A program made the position numbers and the translations under genes. Shown here piece after piece: positions 24,701 through 33,480 of a DNA stretch of 64,000 nucleotides. Each line of letters begins with the position of its first letter. Positions within the stretch are counted from its first letter, which is position 1. The notes beneath the pieces were generated by a model. The model was not told the DNA's origin. It did not search any database and worked only from the letters and a program-made list of their open reading frames with translations. The stretch is from Stichopus chloronotus (taxonomy: Eukaryota > Echinodermata > Holothuroidea > Aspidochirotida > Stichopodidae): contig CM037850.1 of assembly GCA_021234535.1 (NCBI GenBank), forward strand, positions 2,170,001 to 2,234,000, read 5' to 3'.

Positions 24701-27700
24701 TCTGTGAAGAAAACCTTTAATGCAACTTTGTAAAAGGAATCTTGTGAAACCTTTCTGAAGAAAAGATTCTCTTGACCACCTCTCTTGGAAAAAGAATTTT
24801 ACAACCAGTACAACTTTATTCTTACAAAAATAGGTAAAATCTCTCATCCCTACTTCTTTCATGTATGTTGTAAATTCTTTGATAAAGAAAGATTTTTATC
24901 TTTGTTCATGTATTTTCAAAACAGATTTCCATATCTTTTATAAACACTTTTGCAAGATTAAGGCAATGATTAGAATGACAAAAATAAAGTTTGTGATAAA
25001 ATTTTCAGCAGCTTTTCATAAGTTATATAAATTATTTGTTCAACCTCCCTGAAATGATTCTCACAAACTGTTCTGAAAAGATTTCTATCACTTTTGCAAA
25101 AACGAATTCTGCGAACTCCACAAGAACAATTTTGACAACTTTGTAGCACAGCGAATCTGACAAACCTTGAAAGACGCACAGTACTAACAAACCCTTCTTA
25201 ATAAATAAAATATATGTTGTCCATAAAGGTTTTCACCTTTTGTTTGTGATTAAGGTCCTGCAACCTTTTAAGATTGCCATAGAAACAATTCCATCTGGTT
25301 CATCTAACTTTTCATAGTCTGTGATTCTTGTCACAAATATTGTTGTATGATTTCCAAAATATTCCTATGAGTTTTGTTACAGGGTTCAAATAACCTTTGT
25401 ATTTTTTTTTTGGAGGGGTAAGTTTAAATGAAATAATTTATATATTTTAGATGCATGCCATATTTCTAGCAATAAAAAAATGTATTATTCATGATTCTGC
25501 TTATACATAAAAAGTTGAATACGAAGCTACGGTATCTATGTTGATATAAGTAGATTTACAGTGTAAAGTTTTCCCTTGGCAAGCGCAGTTTTGGTTCTGC
25601 TAGTATCTTTCGCCAGATTATTTAATTCAAAAGTCCTGTTATTTGTATTTTGTCTTTTTTGTGTATTCATTGAATCCTTTTAGCTAATGACTAATGACAG
25701 GTGTTTGTATAGTCTTCAACCGTTGATGTTGCCATGGCAATTTGGCCATCTGTTGCCATGGTTAACTTGTATCTCAAACTGTGATAATATAGATCAAGTT
25801 AGATGTACAGTGCTCTGGATTTCAGACAGCGCTCTTCTGGGTGAGATTGACTCAGTTGTTGTCTGCTAATTCACAGTCACAGTCACATGTTGAGGTAATT
25901 CAACAGAAAAATTCATTTGAAGGATCCATTACTCATGCATGCAGGGGTCCAAAGGTTAGGAGATGGAGGAAACTTCTTGTACTACATTCTTGAGTGACTC
26001 TCAAGTTCAGTGCTCATATTACTTACCATATAATAGGTTAATGCTGCTGGTACTGTAGGGCATTGTACGGTACAGTTCAAGATGATGTTGTCTACCTCAA
26101 TATATATGTATGGGATAAGAACCTTGTTTGCCTCACATTCTTTCCCCCTTCCCCCTCACTCTTTATTCTTGTTTCAAGATGTCTTTTGCAGTACGTGGGT
26201 CTGTGTATTTTGCTTGTTGTGTGTTTGTTAGTGAATTTCAGTAAGTCACAAATTATCATAACTATTATGGCCTTTGAGTGTGCAGTGCTTCTGATGTGTT
26301 AAATTGACATGCCATCTAATGGATCCTTACAGAAACACGCATTTCTTAATTTCCTCTCTGTATGGAGCTAATCAGGCCTTTAACGACATACAGGAAATGA
26401 GAAGTGCAAGACAGGATTTCGGAAATGAACATTACATGCGTGGGTTAAAATTTCTGTAGGAGTCTGTGAATGGCTTTTCTTGAACATGGCAATCGAGTGA
26501 GCAAAATAGTCTCAGCGTTCTGAACAGATTTTCAAGAAAGGGGGGTTGCCACAAGGGAAATGTGTACGTTCTCACCGGGAAGGGGTACGAGGGGAGGGGT
26601 TCAACCTTTCCTCCAGAGATTGTTGATATTTGAGATGCAAAATGGTGCCACTTAGAAACAAAAGTTTGCTTACATGTTCTACTTTAAATGGCAGAGCCAA
26701 TTGAAAGTTTCTTTCAGCCAAGCATTTGCAGGGGGGTGACATTTTTATTTTAAGGGGAAAAGTCATTTCAGGCTGCCCTGTGCACCCCTCCCACTGTGAA
26801 GAACTCTGCGACTGTATGAGCTTACCAACTTTGTAGAATACACGGCTAATGCCGTCATTATTTACAATGTGTGCGATATTCACTACAGATTGGCTGTTCT
26901 GAAAAGTTTCTCTCAAGTGGCCCGTGGCTGTCGTCATATTAAAATCAAGTAACGGTGATAGATCAAAATGAGATTTTCTGACAATTTCATACAGATTCAC
27001 CTGACTGTATCATCTGAAACATCTGCTAAATCTCAGCTGGATTCCCCCAGCTGACTACATACCTACTGTACTGTAAAGAAAGCTAGAAACTAATTTTTTA
27101 TTATGTATATGCCATTGCATGACATAGTCAAAATGATTGTGACAAGTCCTTGATTTAACTGTACAGTATTGAAGAAGTCAAGAGAGATTGCAGCTAGAAA
27201 ACCTTTCGTAATGTGCAGCAGTCTGTGCAACAGAATTACTATACAGTAGCTTTTTTGTAACCTGTGATTAAACTGCAACTTAATGTAACTTTCAAGCTCT
27301 ATGGGTACGCTGACGTGTAGTCACAGTGCTTGTGTGGAAATGAACATGTTGTTCGTGCATCTTTGAGAGTACCCATATCGTAAAAAGTACATTCATACCC
27401 CCTCCCCTCCCCATCCCTCTATCCATCATCATCATCTTCATCATCATCATCTTCATCATCATCTTCATCATCACCTTAGCTGCTTCATCCATTAGGTATC
27501 ACAGATTTTGTAAGCTCCTGTAACAATAACTAACTGTACAAGTACATTGAGACCTGCTGTACCTCCCCCACCCACACTGGCGTGAGTGCATCCGTAGCAA
27601 CCATTGTCAGCAACCTCACCCATTGATAGTACACACATCATAACAAGCATGAATCCAATCCTCCTACAGTACCCCTCCCTTTCTTTCCCTCCATGTACCT

Positions 27701-30700
27701 CTCTCTCCTTCCATCCTCCCTCCTCCCTCCTTCTTCCCCCTCCCTCTTCAGCATCAGCATGATCAGTGTCGTTCTCCGAGTTGACTGATGTAATCTGTCG
27801 ATGTACAATTCAAGGAGAGAACCTTGCGTGTCAGCTGATCTACTGTATTGCATGGTGAATCAGTGTCCCAACGCCTGTAGATGTACAGTATGCTCATTGT
27901 AAACCAATGCAATACCATGCACAGTGAACATTTACAGTCCTTGATGGAAAAAAAAAATTGTATCAATTGAACTTATCAGAAGTTGAAAATTTGTTGGGTA
28001 CTGTACAAGCTGTATATACAGGTATACCGGTATGGTACCATGTGCTGTTTACAGTTTGTGTTCTTAGTCACTCACCGTAAAGTAACGTAAGTTTTCTCTA
28101 CAAAAGTATGTAGTGTTTCTGAACTCAACCATTGTGCCTCATGGTGAGTAATAAGTTTTATCGGGATTACTGTATAATCTTCTCCCTGCAAGAATCTACG
28201 GTGCTCTCGGGCTCTTATTAATCAAACAAGAAACATGGTGCCCTTCCTTGTTGCTCATGTGTGAAATTGTCCATTTGTCATTAATCTCAGTTTGCTAGAA
28301 ATATGTTTTTTTTTTTCTTTTCATTACCTCATGGCCCTCTAAGCTCTAGTAATGAAAGACTAATTGCTCAATGATAGTAATAATAAACTTTGCCCTTATA
28401 TTTCCTGTTAAAGCTGTTTCATTCCATCTTGATCAGGAAGTATAGGTTATCATGACCGAAATACTGTCGTTGATGTATCTGTCGGTTTAATTTAGTATTT
28501 TTGTTTAACAGGTTTTGTGAGGGAAAATATAAAAATGTATCCTTCTGGGAAGAAAGTCACATCAAGGTTGTAGATCTCATACCACGTATTGCACCAGGAG
28601 ATGTTACACCTTTAACCCGATGATCTCTATCCAGGGTTGCAGTTCATAAAATTCATCTCTTGAATGGTTTCAGCTGGTAGATGGGTTAGACAACAAGATG
28701 GTTTGAAACATGTCCATGAGTGGACAGTGTTTACATAAAAAAAAATGACAGTGCAAGTTATTTACGTCTCATTGTACTTTCAAAAGAGAGTTGTGATATT
28801 TAAGATAAAGTCAGTTAAAGGAGTGTAGTTGTGATAAAGGTAAAGTCAAAGGAGTATACAGTAGTTGTAATGAAGATAGAGTCAATTAATCATTATACAG
28901 GTAGTTGTGATAAAGATAAGTCCATTACAGCAGTATAGTTGTGATAAAGATAAAGTCACTTAAGAAGTATAGTTGTGATAAGGATAAAGTCAGTAAAAGT
29001 AGTATAGTTGTGATAAAGATAAATTCAATAAACTTTAGGAGTGTAGTCGTGATAAAGATAAGGTCAATCAAAGGAGATAGTTGTGATAGTGATAAAAGTC
29101 AATTAAAGGAGTGTAGTTGTGATAGAGATTAAGTCAGTCAAAGGAGTACACTTGTGATAAAGAAATTCAAGTAACCTTAGGAGTATAGTCATGGAAGAGA
29201 TAACGTCAATCAAAGGAGTATAGTTGTAATAGAGAGAAAGTCAGTTAAAGGAGTATAGTTGTGTAGTTGTGATAGAGATAAAGTCAATTAACCCTTTTGT
29301 AGCCACTTACGTAATACTACTGTACATATCCTGAATGGTTTCCGTTTGCAGCCACATACAGTACACACTATTACATTGAATTTCAATGTTTCTTTTTATG
29401 TAGTTGGCTGAAAACGGGTGGTGTCCAAGTAATGGACACTGGCTGCAGCCAATCCTCACATGATATCATACATGTTTATCCCTTCTTGAGAGGAACATAT
29501 GTAACCATTATGGTATATGTGGATATCATGTCATGTATCATGCATAAAAGGTCTTCACGAGACATGATTGTAGCACATTATGTGTATTTTGTGAGGACAA
29601 GGTGCTGGCTGTGAAAAGGTTAAAGGAATATGGTTGTGATAAAGATAGAGTCAGTTAAAGAAGAATAGTGTAGGTTTTGTGGATGCATAAAGTAGCCCTC
29701 ACTTACAGTATGTTCATATGCAGTGCTTGGCGTGGCAAATTTTCATACCATCTGAAAGGGGGTGTTGCAGTGTGATTTTAGTGAACATCACATTCTCATA
29801 CCCACAGTACGTCGTGTCACATCTTTCTGTCGGTAAAATAATCTGTTGGTTGATCAGCATACTCTCGTTGAGGTACGGAATGATCTTTTCTGCTTGTCCT
29901 AAAATAAAGAGCATGTAAACCATAAAACATGCAGGTACTGCATCTGTAGGTCTCCACCCAAGACAGTAAGAAAAGTGTGTGAACTGTAAAACCATGTATG
30001 TTAGTTTACTTATCATACAGCACAGCATACAGTTTAGTACATACAGTACATACTGTATAGTAGTTCAACATTTCAGTAGTTTGCCATTACAGTTTATAGT
30101 AAATGCACACAGAATGATAGATGAATCAAACAAAGAAAGGACAGTATATCCCCCAGTTCAAGGTGTGTTTCTCACATATGGAAATACAGTTGTATGTTGC
30201 ATGCTTAAGAATGATTTGCCATTAAACCCAAACTTTCACAAATTCAAATGATGCATCTTTTGCAACTCGTGTTTTGAGATGACAGTTCTGTTATTTTTGA
30301 CACTGAATGTTTTAACGTCTCTGCCAGGTGTGTTGATGCATTTTAAATGCCTTTTATTCCCCCATTAATACTGATACCTGCTGCAAAACAGAATTGGCTC
30401 TGTATCTGAACTATGTTTTGATCCTTTGCTGTCACCCTTTTTACATGACACGATAGCAATGAAGACATCAATATAATTAACCCACCTGGCTCTCGGAACA
30501 TGAGATAAAAACACCAACTATCACTTTGCCAAAGGTGATCGTTGAATTAATCTGTCAAATTCATCATAGAGCATGTATGGGCAGGCAATTAGCCTCCTGC
30601 TCTGCTTTTCCATGTGTTACAGCTATCATAGGTACTTCATGTTGACAGTTTTGCATATATCTTGTTTACAGAGATTAGAGCAATTTTTTTTCAATTGACT

Positions 30701-31852
30701 CTCTTGGAAGGGTTCTTTATGAGGATAGGTATTAAGCAGCAGTACTTTGATTTGTTTCCAGACATGAGCACAGTACTTCAAAATTCAATCAAAGCAGAAT
30801 ATTGACGATCGTATTTGGGAAAGAAAGTTCTTGTTTGCTGTTGATTAGTTTCCAATACAAGCTGCTTCCTTCATGTTCATCTCAGACAAAGAAAAAAAAA
30901 CTAAGAAACAAAAATAGTGAAAAAGAGAAGAAAAAAAAAGATAGAATTTGAAAATGCAACAAAACATGAAACACTTGACCCCATCTTTCACTTGCATCTG
31001 TCTCATCTGTAATTCATAAATCTGTAGTACTCAAGGCATTGCACACCATTACCCCTGTTCATTTTGAAGCAGTTATGGTAAACACGCGGTCAATCCCAGA
31101 GAGCACATTATGTGACTGCCATGTAGGCACAGCATCGTACTGTACATGTCCCTGACATGGCCTTACAGTTATCACCTGGTTGGAGAGCCTCAAGGTTGAG
31201 ATTAAAACCTCTCCCACAGTTCTACTGCATACAGGTGTGTCTGAATCCATAACTGTTGAACAATTGATGTGTTTACAACTTAAGTAGCGTTGCTATTGTT
31301 GTTTTTCTGCAGGATGCTATAACTTGCATCAACCTTGATGACTTAGATGGGGACAGTCTGTCAAGTATTTCATCCGGGGCCGTGTCACCGTACACACCCG
31401 ACATTACCTCTGCCGGCGGTCCGTCCATCCAACCCACGCCACCATTCTTAGGCCAAGAGGTGACCCAAGGGGCGATCCCAACATTGACGCTGACAGGCTC
31501 TAGAAAGAGTGTCTCAGCTGCCAGCCCCAGTCAACCAGGCATTCTTCCTGGGAAAGATCTCAGTCTAAAGTTGGAGAAACTCAGTCGTAATCAAGAATAT
31601 CAAATTCAAAATGGACAAGATGAGAACAGTAAAGGTGACAATATTGACAGGGATGAGGCTGACATTGGCACAGAAACAGATGCAGCGGTAAGAGACGGGA
31701 CTGACGGAGGGATATTGAGACCGGAGGATAGCGAGAAGCAGCCGTCACTTTTAGGAGGAAATCAGGACTTAGTAGACTACGGTAAGATGGCACTTGCCTC
31801 GGCTGCCTTAGCTGGTCTTACTGCAGGAATGTACGCACTTATGAGAAAGTGA
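3361..31852 (+). CDS. BCL2L13: Bcl-2-like protein 13 (Bcl-rambo) homologue, whole gene
   Basis: In vertebrates this is a mitochondrial outer-membrane Bcl-2-family protein involved in apoptosis, mitochondrial fragmentation and mitophagy; the role here is inferred from homology. Six coding exons join in matching phase (1, 1, 1, 0, 0) to about 509 residues, assuming one base is skipped at 3565. Order along the protein: BH4-like YKTKIVVLNYLGF (15-27), a Ser-rich acidic then basic linker, two related helical segments (about 133-165 and 167-204), a Bcl-2 fold (about 206-335) with BH3 core IAQIGDRI (230-237) and BH2 QGGWDAI, a disordered acidic tail, and a C-terminal anchor of about 18 hydrophobic residues ending MRK. 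The BH4-like start, the region before QGGW and the tail anchor all resemble Bcl-rambo. The chief oddity is the frame break in exon 1. Confidence 0.88.
3565..3567 (+). other. BCL2L13: in-frame stop at the frame break of exon 1
   Basis: The sequence reads GAC TGG TAA CTC. Skipping the T at 3565 gives GAC TGG (T) AAC TCA and restores the frame used by the rest of the gene. Frame 2 is open back to about 3518, so the true shift could lie anywhere from 3518 to 3567. Confidence 0.75.
3722..3869 (+). repeat. tandem duplication of the exon 1 splice donor
   Basis: Two copies of a 74-bp unit (3722-3795 and 3796-3869) differ at only a few positions. Each holds the last about 34 bases of exon 1 and the first about 40 of intron 1, so an identical donor, ATAG|GTAAGTAAAC, exists at 3755/3756 and at 3828/3829. 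Using the second donor would add 73 bases and meet a stop at once (GGT AAG TAA). Confidence 0.9.
4599..4733 (-). mobile_element. short TTAA-type MITE, family X
   Basis: On the minus strand this matches the outer parts of the element at 29292-29619, including the stretch around GGTGGTGTCC and GGACACTGG. The ends are CCCTTTCACAAAA and AAAGGG. It is flanked by TTAA at 4595-4598 and a TTAA-like TAAA at 4734-4737, the duplication typical of piggyBac-type insertion. It lacks the inner element present in the longer copy. No transposase is encoded. Confidence 0.7.
4738..5305 (+). mobile_element. TTAA-type MITE, family W, copy 1
   Basis: The ends are inverted: AGGTTGTG on the left and CACAACCT on the right. 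Flanks are TAAA (4734-4737) and TTAA (5306-5309). A second copy lies at about 17316-17882 in the same orientation in intron 3. The copies share several blocks, for example GAAAATCCGTTG and CTTGAAATAAAGGT. There is no coding capacity; a short minus-strand open frame inside it is not supported. Confidence 0.7.
6170..7290 (+). repeat. diverged 1.1-kb dispersed repeat, copy 1
   Basis: Blocks align in the same order and orientation with 23135-24345: GTATCAAGCTG, TGCCTATTTGTGATTATA, GAACTGTTTTGC, a block around AGGCCAAAAAG, GGGATCTTTCTGAC, and GGTGGTAGTAATT near the right end. The block order and spacing are conserved although the sequence is eroded. It could be an old element or an intron-to-intron duplication. 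Confidence 0.65.
7782..7883 (+). CDS. BCL2L13: Bcl-2-like 13 exon 2
   Basis: 102 bases, 34 codons, phase 1 at both ends. The acceptor is TTCTCTTCAAG and the donor AAAAGG|GTGAGT. It encodes residues about 132-165: a Ser/Arg-rich start (SSPRRSNS), then the helical NWHTQYQKAMRELIESVQK. The second half matches part of exon 3 (MHEQFQKAMQDLRF), so the two symmetric exons may come from exon duplication. In the vertebrate protein the equivalent region is a charged helical stretch before the Bcl-2 fold. Confidence 0.85.
10163..10253. mobile_element. small hairpin element
   Basis: Imperfect inverted arms of about 24 bp, GATAATGC...GGGGGTTA on the left and TTAACCCCC...GCATTATC on the right, enclose a GC-richer centre that is itself partly palindromic (CTGGA...TCCAG). 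It looks like a foldback MITE. I see only one copy and no clear target duplication. Confidence 0.5.
10509..10678. mobile_element. foldback MITE of about 170 bp
   Basis: The outer arms GGGATAAATATGAG and CTCATATTTATCTCC are inverted copies, and the pairing continues inward (GAGTGCT/AGCACCC, then GATG...ACATCATTATGGAGG against CTTCCATGATGACGTC). It is flanked by CATCAG on the left and CATTCAG on the right, a possible eroded target duplication. The centre is CpG-rich compared with the surrounding intron. Confidence 0.7.
15638..15950 (+). repeat. tandem repeat, about 144-bp unit
   Basis: A little over two units. The landmark AAGGGAAGCTTGG recurs at about 15651 and 15797, with a diverged third start at about 15940. 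Each unit also carries a GGTCAA-rich block ending in GAAAACCTTGT. There is no coding sense. Confidence 0.8.
16009..16486 (+). repeat. minisatellite, 35-43-bp unit
   Basis: About a dozen diverged units with the consensus start ACCTCAGATTTTGTCATG, then TTCAGAGAATCC. The array adjoins the 144-bp repeat and creates a long open frame with a recurring FVMFRE-type peptide. That is the footprint of the repeat, not a gene. Confidence 0.85.
16793..16909 (+). CDS. BCL2L13: Bcl-2-like 13 exon 3
   Basis: 117 bases, 39 codons, phase 1 at both ends. The acceptor is GTACACAG (weak pyrimidine tract) and the donor CCATG|GTGAGT. It encodes residues about 166-204: DEIQHSPQNSPAIRR followed by EFAMHEQFQKAMQDLRFKFDH. 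The H-x-Q-[YF]-Q-K-A-M-x-[ED]-L pattern is shared with exon 2. The split codon joins exon 2 as Glu and exon 4 as Asp, which supports the model. Confidence 0.83.
17316..17882 (+). mobile_element. TTAA-type MITE, family W, copy 2
   Basis: Same order of blocks as the copy at 4738-5305, in the same orientation, but diverged. The left end follows TTAA at 17312-17315, and the right end CACACAACCC runs into TTTA. Non-coding. Confidence 0.65.
19773..19899 (+). repeat. 43-bp tandem repeat, about three units
   Basis: The unit begins AATGTTAAATGAATATTCAT and continues with GATTAGTGT and ATCCATCAACAC. The second and third copies are nearly identical; the first and last ends are slightly diverged. Confidence 0.9.
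21026..21258 (+). CDS. BCL2L13: Bcl-2-like 13 exon 4 (BH3 region)
   Basis: 233 bases, phase 1 to 0. The acceptor is CTCCGTCAG and the donor TATCAC|GTAAGC. It encodes residues about 205-282, the first half of the Bcl-2 fold. IAQIGDRI (21100-21123) fits the BH3 core in which a hydrophobic residue precedes Gly-Asp. The exon continues with a long amphipathic helix and ends HVPGWYH, corresponding to HASGWNK in the human protein. From memory, human Bcl-rambo has Gly-Glu where this protein has Gly-Asp. Confidence 0.9.
21259..22233 (+). other. intron 4 of the Bcl-2-like gene
   Basis: About 1.0 kb, the shortest intron. No element or gene was recognised. The acceptor is CTTTTACCTTCCAG. Confidence 0.8.
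22234..22377 (+). CDS. BCL2L13: Bcl-2-like 13 exon 5 (ends in BH2)
   Basis: 144 bases, 48 codons, phase 0 at both ends. It encodes residues about 283-330, the second half of the Bcl-2 fold, ending ETILDQGGW immediately before the donor GTAAGT. The next exon supplies DAI, so the BH2 motif GGWDAI is split right after the tryptophan. As I recall, this intron position is shared by many Bcl-2-family genes, which supports the homology. Confidence 0.9.
22476..22830. mobile_element. 355-bp palindromic MITE with TA duplication
   Basis: Terminal inverted repeats begin CACTCACAAAACGTAA and end TTACGTTTTGTGAGTG, flanked by TA at 22474-22475 and 22831-22832, as for Tc1/mariner-type insertion. The arms are nearly complementary for about 150 bp each, with a loop around 22631-22675 that repeats the internal AAGAACTCCATAA block. 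No transposase. The arms are still very similar, so the copy looks fairly young. Confidence 0.85.
23135..24345 (+). repeat. diverged 1.1-kb dispersed repeat, copy 2
   Basis: Homologous in block order to 6170-7290 in intron 1. Shared blocks include GTATCAAGCTG, TGCCTATTTGTGATTATA, GGGATCTTTCTGAC and GGTAGTAATT. It contains a small GC-rich hairpin-like patch (CCGGTCTAATACCGG) at about 24104-24118. No coding sense. Confidence 0.65.
24410..25175. repeat. degenerate tandem array, about 35-bp unit
   Basis: A loosely repeating pattern of GATTC, then a C/A-rich part such as TATCACC, then TTTTGAAAAA runs through the segment (for example near 24500, 24525, 24765, 25055 and 25080). The units are heavily eroded, so the boundaries are approximate. 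Confidence 0.5.
26330..27060. other. unassigned segment with a 142-codon minus-strand frame
   Basis: An open minus-strand frame spans 26572-27000. Its translation shows no domain I recognise, no flanking splice pairs and no biased composition. G-rich patches suggest repeat-derived DNA. I do not call it a gene. Confidence 0.3.
27423..27477 (+). repeat. CAT/CTT trinucleotide repeat
   Basis: A run of CATCAT units interrupted by CTT. On the minus strand it gives a Met-rich open frame (MMMKMMM), which is an artefact of the repeat. Confidence 0.95.
28785..29291 (+). repeat. 34-bp minisatellite, left part
   Basis: About 14 diverged units of the form GTATAGTTGTGATAAAGATA followed by AAGTCAATTAAAGGA. 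The array stops at CAATTAA at 29291, where element X begins, and resumes after TTAA at 29620. Confidence 0.9.
29292..29619 (+). mobile_element. TTAA-type MITE, family X, inserted in the minisatellite
   Basis: The target duplication TTAA is exact at 29288-29291 and 29620-29623, inside a minisatellite unit, so the ends are known to the base. Inverted ends are CCCTTTTGTAGCCA and, reversed, CCTTTTCACAGCCA. The outer parts match the shorter element at 4599-4733. The extra inner part is a separate element at 29446-29604. The TTAA site and CCCTTT ends fit piggyBac-type transposition. No transposase. Confidence 0.85.
29446..29604 (+). mobile_element. 160-bp element, family Y, copy 1 (nested in X)
   Basis: Flanked by a 7-bp direct repeat CTGGCTG (29439-29445 and 29605-29611). 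The imperfect inverted ends are CAGCCAATCCTCAC and, reversed, CACCTTGTCCTCAC. The CA start and 7-8-bp duplication resemble hAT-type MITEs. Copies without X around them lie at 43810-43968 (minus) and 59491-59652 (plus), showing that Y is a separate element. Confidence 0.8.
29620..29672 (+). repeat. 34-bp minisatellite, right part
   Basis: The array resumes as TTAAAGGAATATGG, then GTTGTGATAAAGATA, for about one and a half units, completing the unit interrupted at 29291. Confidence 0.85.
30070..30367 (+). mobile_element. TTAA-type element with CARD-like remnant, copy delta
   Basis: Shares CCATTACAGTTT, AAAGGACAGT, AACCCAAACTTT and AATTCAAATGATGCATCTT with the copies at 48.6, 51.0 and 51.5-51.9 kb. 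The coding frame is broken early by TGA TAG, as in the two plus-strand copies in the right half. Boundaries are approximate, because the outer inverted ends have eroded. Confidence 0.6.
31313..31852 (+). CDS. BCL2L13: Bcl-2-like 13 exon 6 (tail and membrane anchor)
   Basis: 540 bases including the TGA stop at 31850-31852. The acceptor is TTTTTCTGCAG, phase 0. It encodes residues about 331-509: DAI completing BH2, an acidic DLDGDSL stretch, about 130 residues rich in Ser, Pro, Gly, Asp and Glu that look disordered, and finally VDYGKM followed by Ala/Leu/Gly-rich hydrophobic residues ending MYALMRK. The short basic end after a hydrophobic segment is the usual form of a mitochondrial outer-membrane tail anchor; the human protein ends LRKK. 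I see no [WFY]xx[LIV] LC3-binding motif in this tail. Confidence 0.92.
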   Translation, partial: DAITCINLDDLDGDSLSSISSGAVSPYTPDITSAGGPSIQPTPPFLGQEVTQGAIPTLTLTGSRKSVSAASPSQPGILPGKDLSLKLEKLSRNQEYQIQNGQDENSKGDNIDRDEADIGTETDAAVRDGTDGGILRPEDSEKQPSLLGGNQDLVDYGKMALASAALAGLTAGMYALMRK

Positions 31853-33480
31853 AAACCACACACGTCCTGATAGATCTATTGACTATCAAAAGCCATATAT
31901 AGTTTTATGTCCCTGCGGTCATATTGGTGCAATTTCTCTGTCAGTGTATTATAAATAGCTATTCTGCAATGTTCACTTTATTTTTTATTACCAGAGACTG
32001 AATGCAGACTGTATGTGGTTTTTCAAAGATTAGGAGCTATTCTCATTTTGTACAAAAGTTAGAAAGGATTTTATATATAGTCTTTCAATATTTAATGTCA
32101 ATGATATTCATTCATAAATCAAAGCCAGGTTTAACAGAAATGATGAAATTTTGATTTATTTTTTCTCTTCTTTTTTTTTGCAGTGCTAGTCTATCCCACT
32201 TAAAACCAAAATGTAAACAAAAAAATACATATCAAGAGCATTTGGTTCTTTCCACCAAAAATGTCTTAAACAATTTCCTTGAAGACAGTTTTAGTATTTA
32301 GGAGTAAGATATAGGTTGTCATGTGACTTCAGTGGGTTTTTAATTGAATGTAATAGAAAAAAAAAAAAGTACAAGGTATGATGCAATCTTATCGCCATCA
32401 GCGAAATAATATTCAATGAGGAAGTCATAGATAAAAAAAAAAAAGAAAAAAAAAAAGAAAAAAACAAAGGGCATTTTCCCTTCAATGTTTGTGACAGCAT
32501 CACCTTTCTGGTGTTGCTGAGTTTTTTGATGCATTCTCATGTTCTGTCTTTAGTTTGCCATAAGTTTCAACACCTCCCACTGGTAGCTGATTCAATTGCC
32601 GTATTGAGATACATTACATGCCAAGCTGATCTGATTCAATTTTTCAATCAGCGCAAGCCTCTCAAATTGTCCGTCTGGTTTACGGTCACGAGGTGCAAAA
32701 GTCATGAAACACCGTCGTCTGTTCCCGTTAGAAGACAGCGTTCAGGGCAGTATTTATTGGATGTGATCAGCATATGGTCGGCAATTGTTCACTTAGTCAA
32801 TTGTGAAGGTAGGAGGATGAAAGAAGCACAACCCTGCACAAAATGAAAGGAAAGTGAAATGTCATTAGCTACAGCCATCATAAGTTGCTTTGTTAAATAC
32901 TTTTTGTTCGCTCTTTGGAAGTGAAGGTCACATTTACATTGTTTATTTTCTTTGTTAGAAGTTACTGTGAAAATGTGAAAGATCAAGGCAAAATGAACAT
33001 GATATATTGTTGAAAACTGAAATAACCAGATCCTGCTTAACATCAGATTTGAGTCCAAGTTATTCCATTGTTTTTTTTCTGGACATATTTTCTTCCCTGA
33101 GTCAAAGTGAGATTGTTAATTCTGTGCCCCTTTTAAGGACCCTCTTGCAAAATGTATACATGGAGTACAAACATTTTGATTTGTACATACTAAAACAGCA
33201 CTGTAAACCTGTAAACAAAGTCATATGCAATGTACAATTCAAAGGTATTTCTGATCCTACGTGTGCCACTACCCAGGCAAAGACAAATATGTTTCCCAAT
33301 CTTTTTGGTGACATTGTTCGTTGGGGTATACATGTGAACCATAAACTAAATTTTCTGACTATTAACACTCTTAGAAAACCTCAATTTACATTCTTTTCTC
33401 TCTCCTTTAATGCTGGGTAGGTTAGACTGTCACTTGTCAGATACGACAGCCCCACATGAGTAGAAACAACCGTAAATAAA
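31853..33480 (+). other. probable 3' UTR of the Bcl-2-like gene
   Basis: No further coding sequence. The first AATAAA I found after the stop is at 33475-33480, which would give a 1.6-kb 3' UTR. A variant signal nearer the stop is equally possible. The segment includes A-rich runs near 32360 and 32430-32460. Confidence 0.35.

Larger units (their letters stand above)
22378..31312 (+). other. intron 5 of the Bcl-2-like gene
   Basis: About 8.9 kb and rich in repeats: a 355-bp foldback element near its start, copy 2 of the 1.1-kb dispersed repeat, a degenerate array (24410-25175), a trinucleotide run (27423-27477), a 34-bp minisatellite split by a nested insertion (28785-29672), and one copy of the CARD-like TTAA element (about 30070-30367). 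The acceptor is TGTTTTTCTGCAG. Confidence 0.8.

Noticed and set aside
26572..27000. 142-codon minus-strand frame in intron 5
   Set aside because: No domain, no homologous pattern, no splice context; length alone is not enough in 64 kb of AT-rich DNA.
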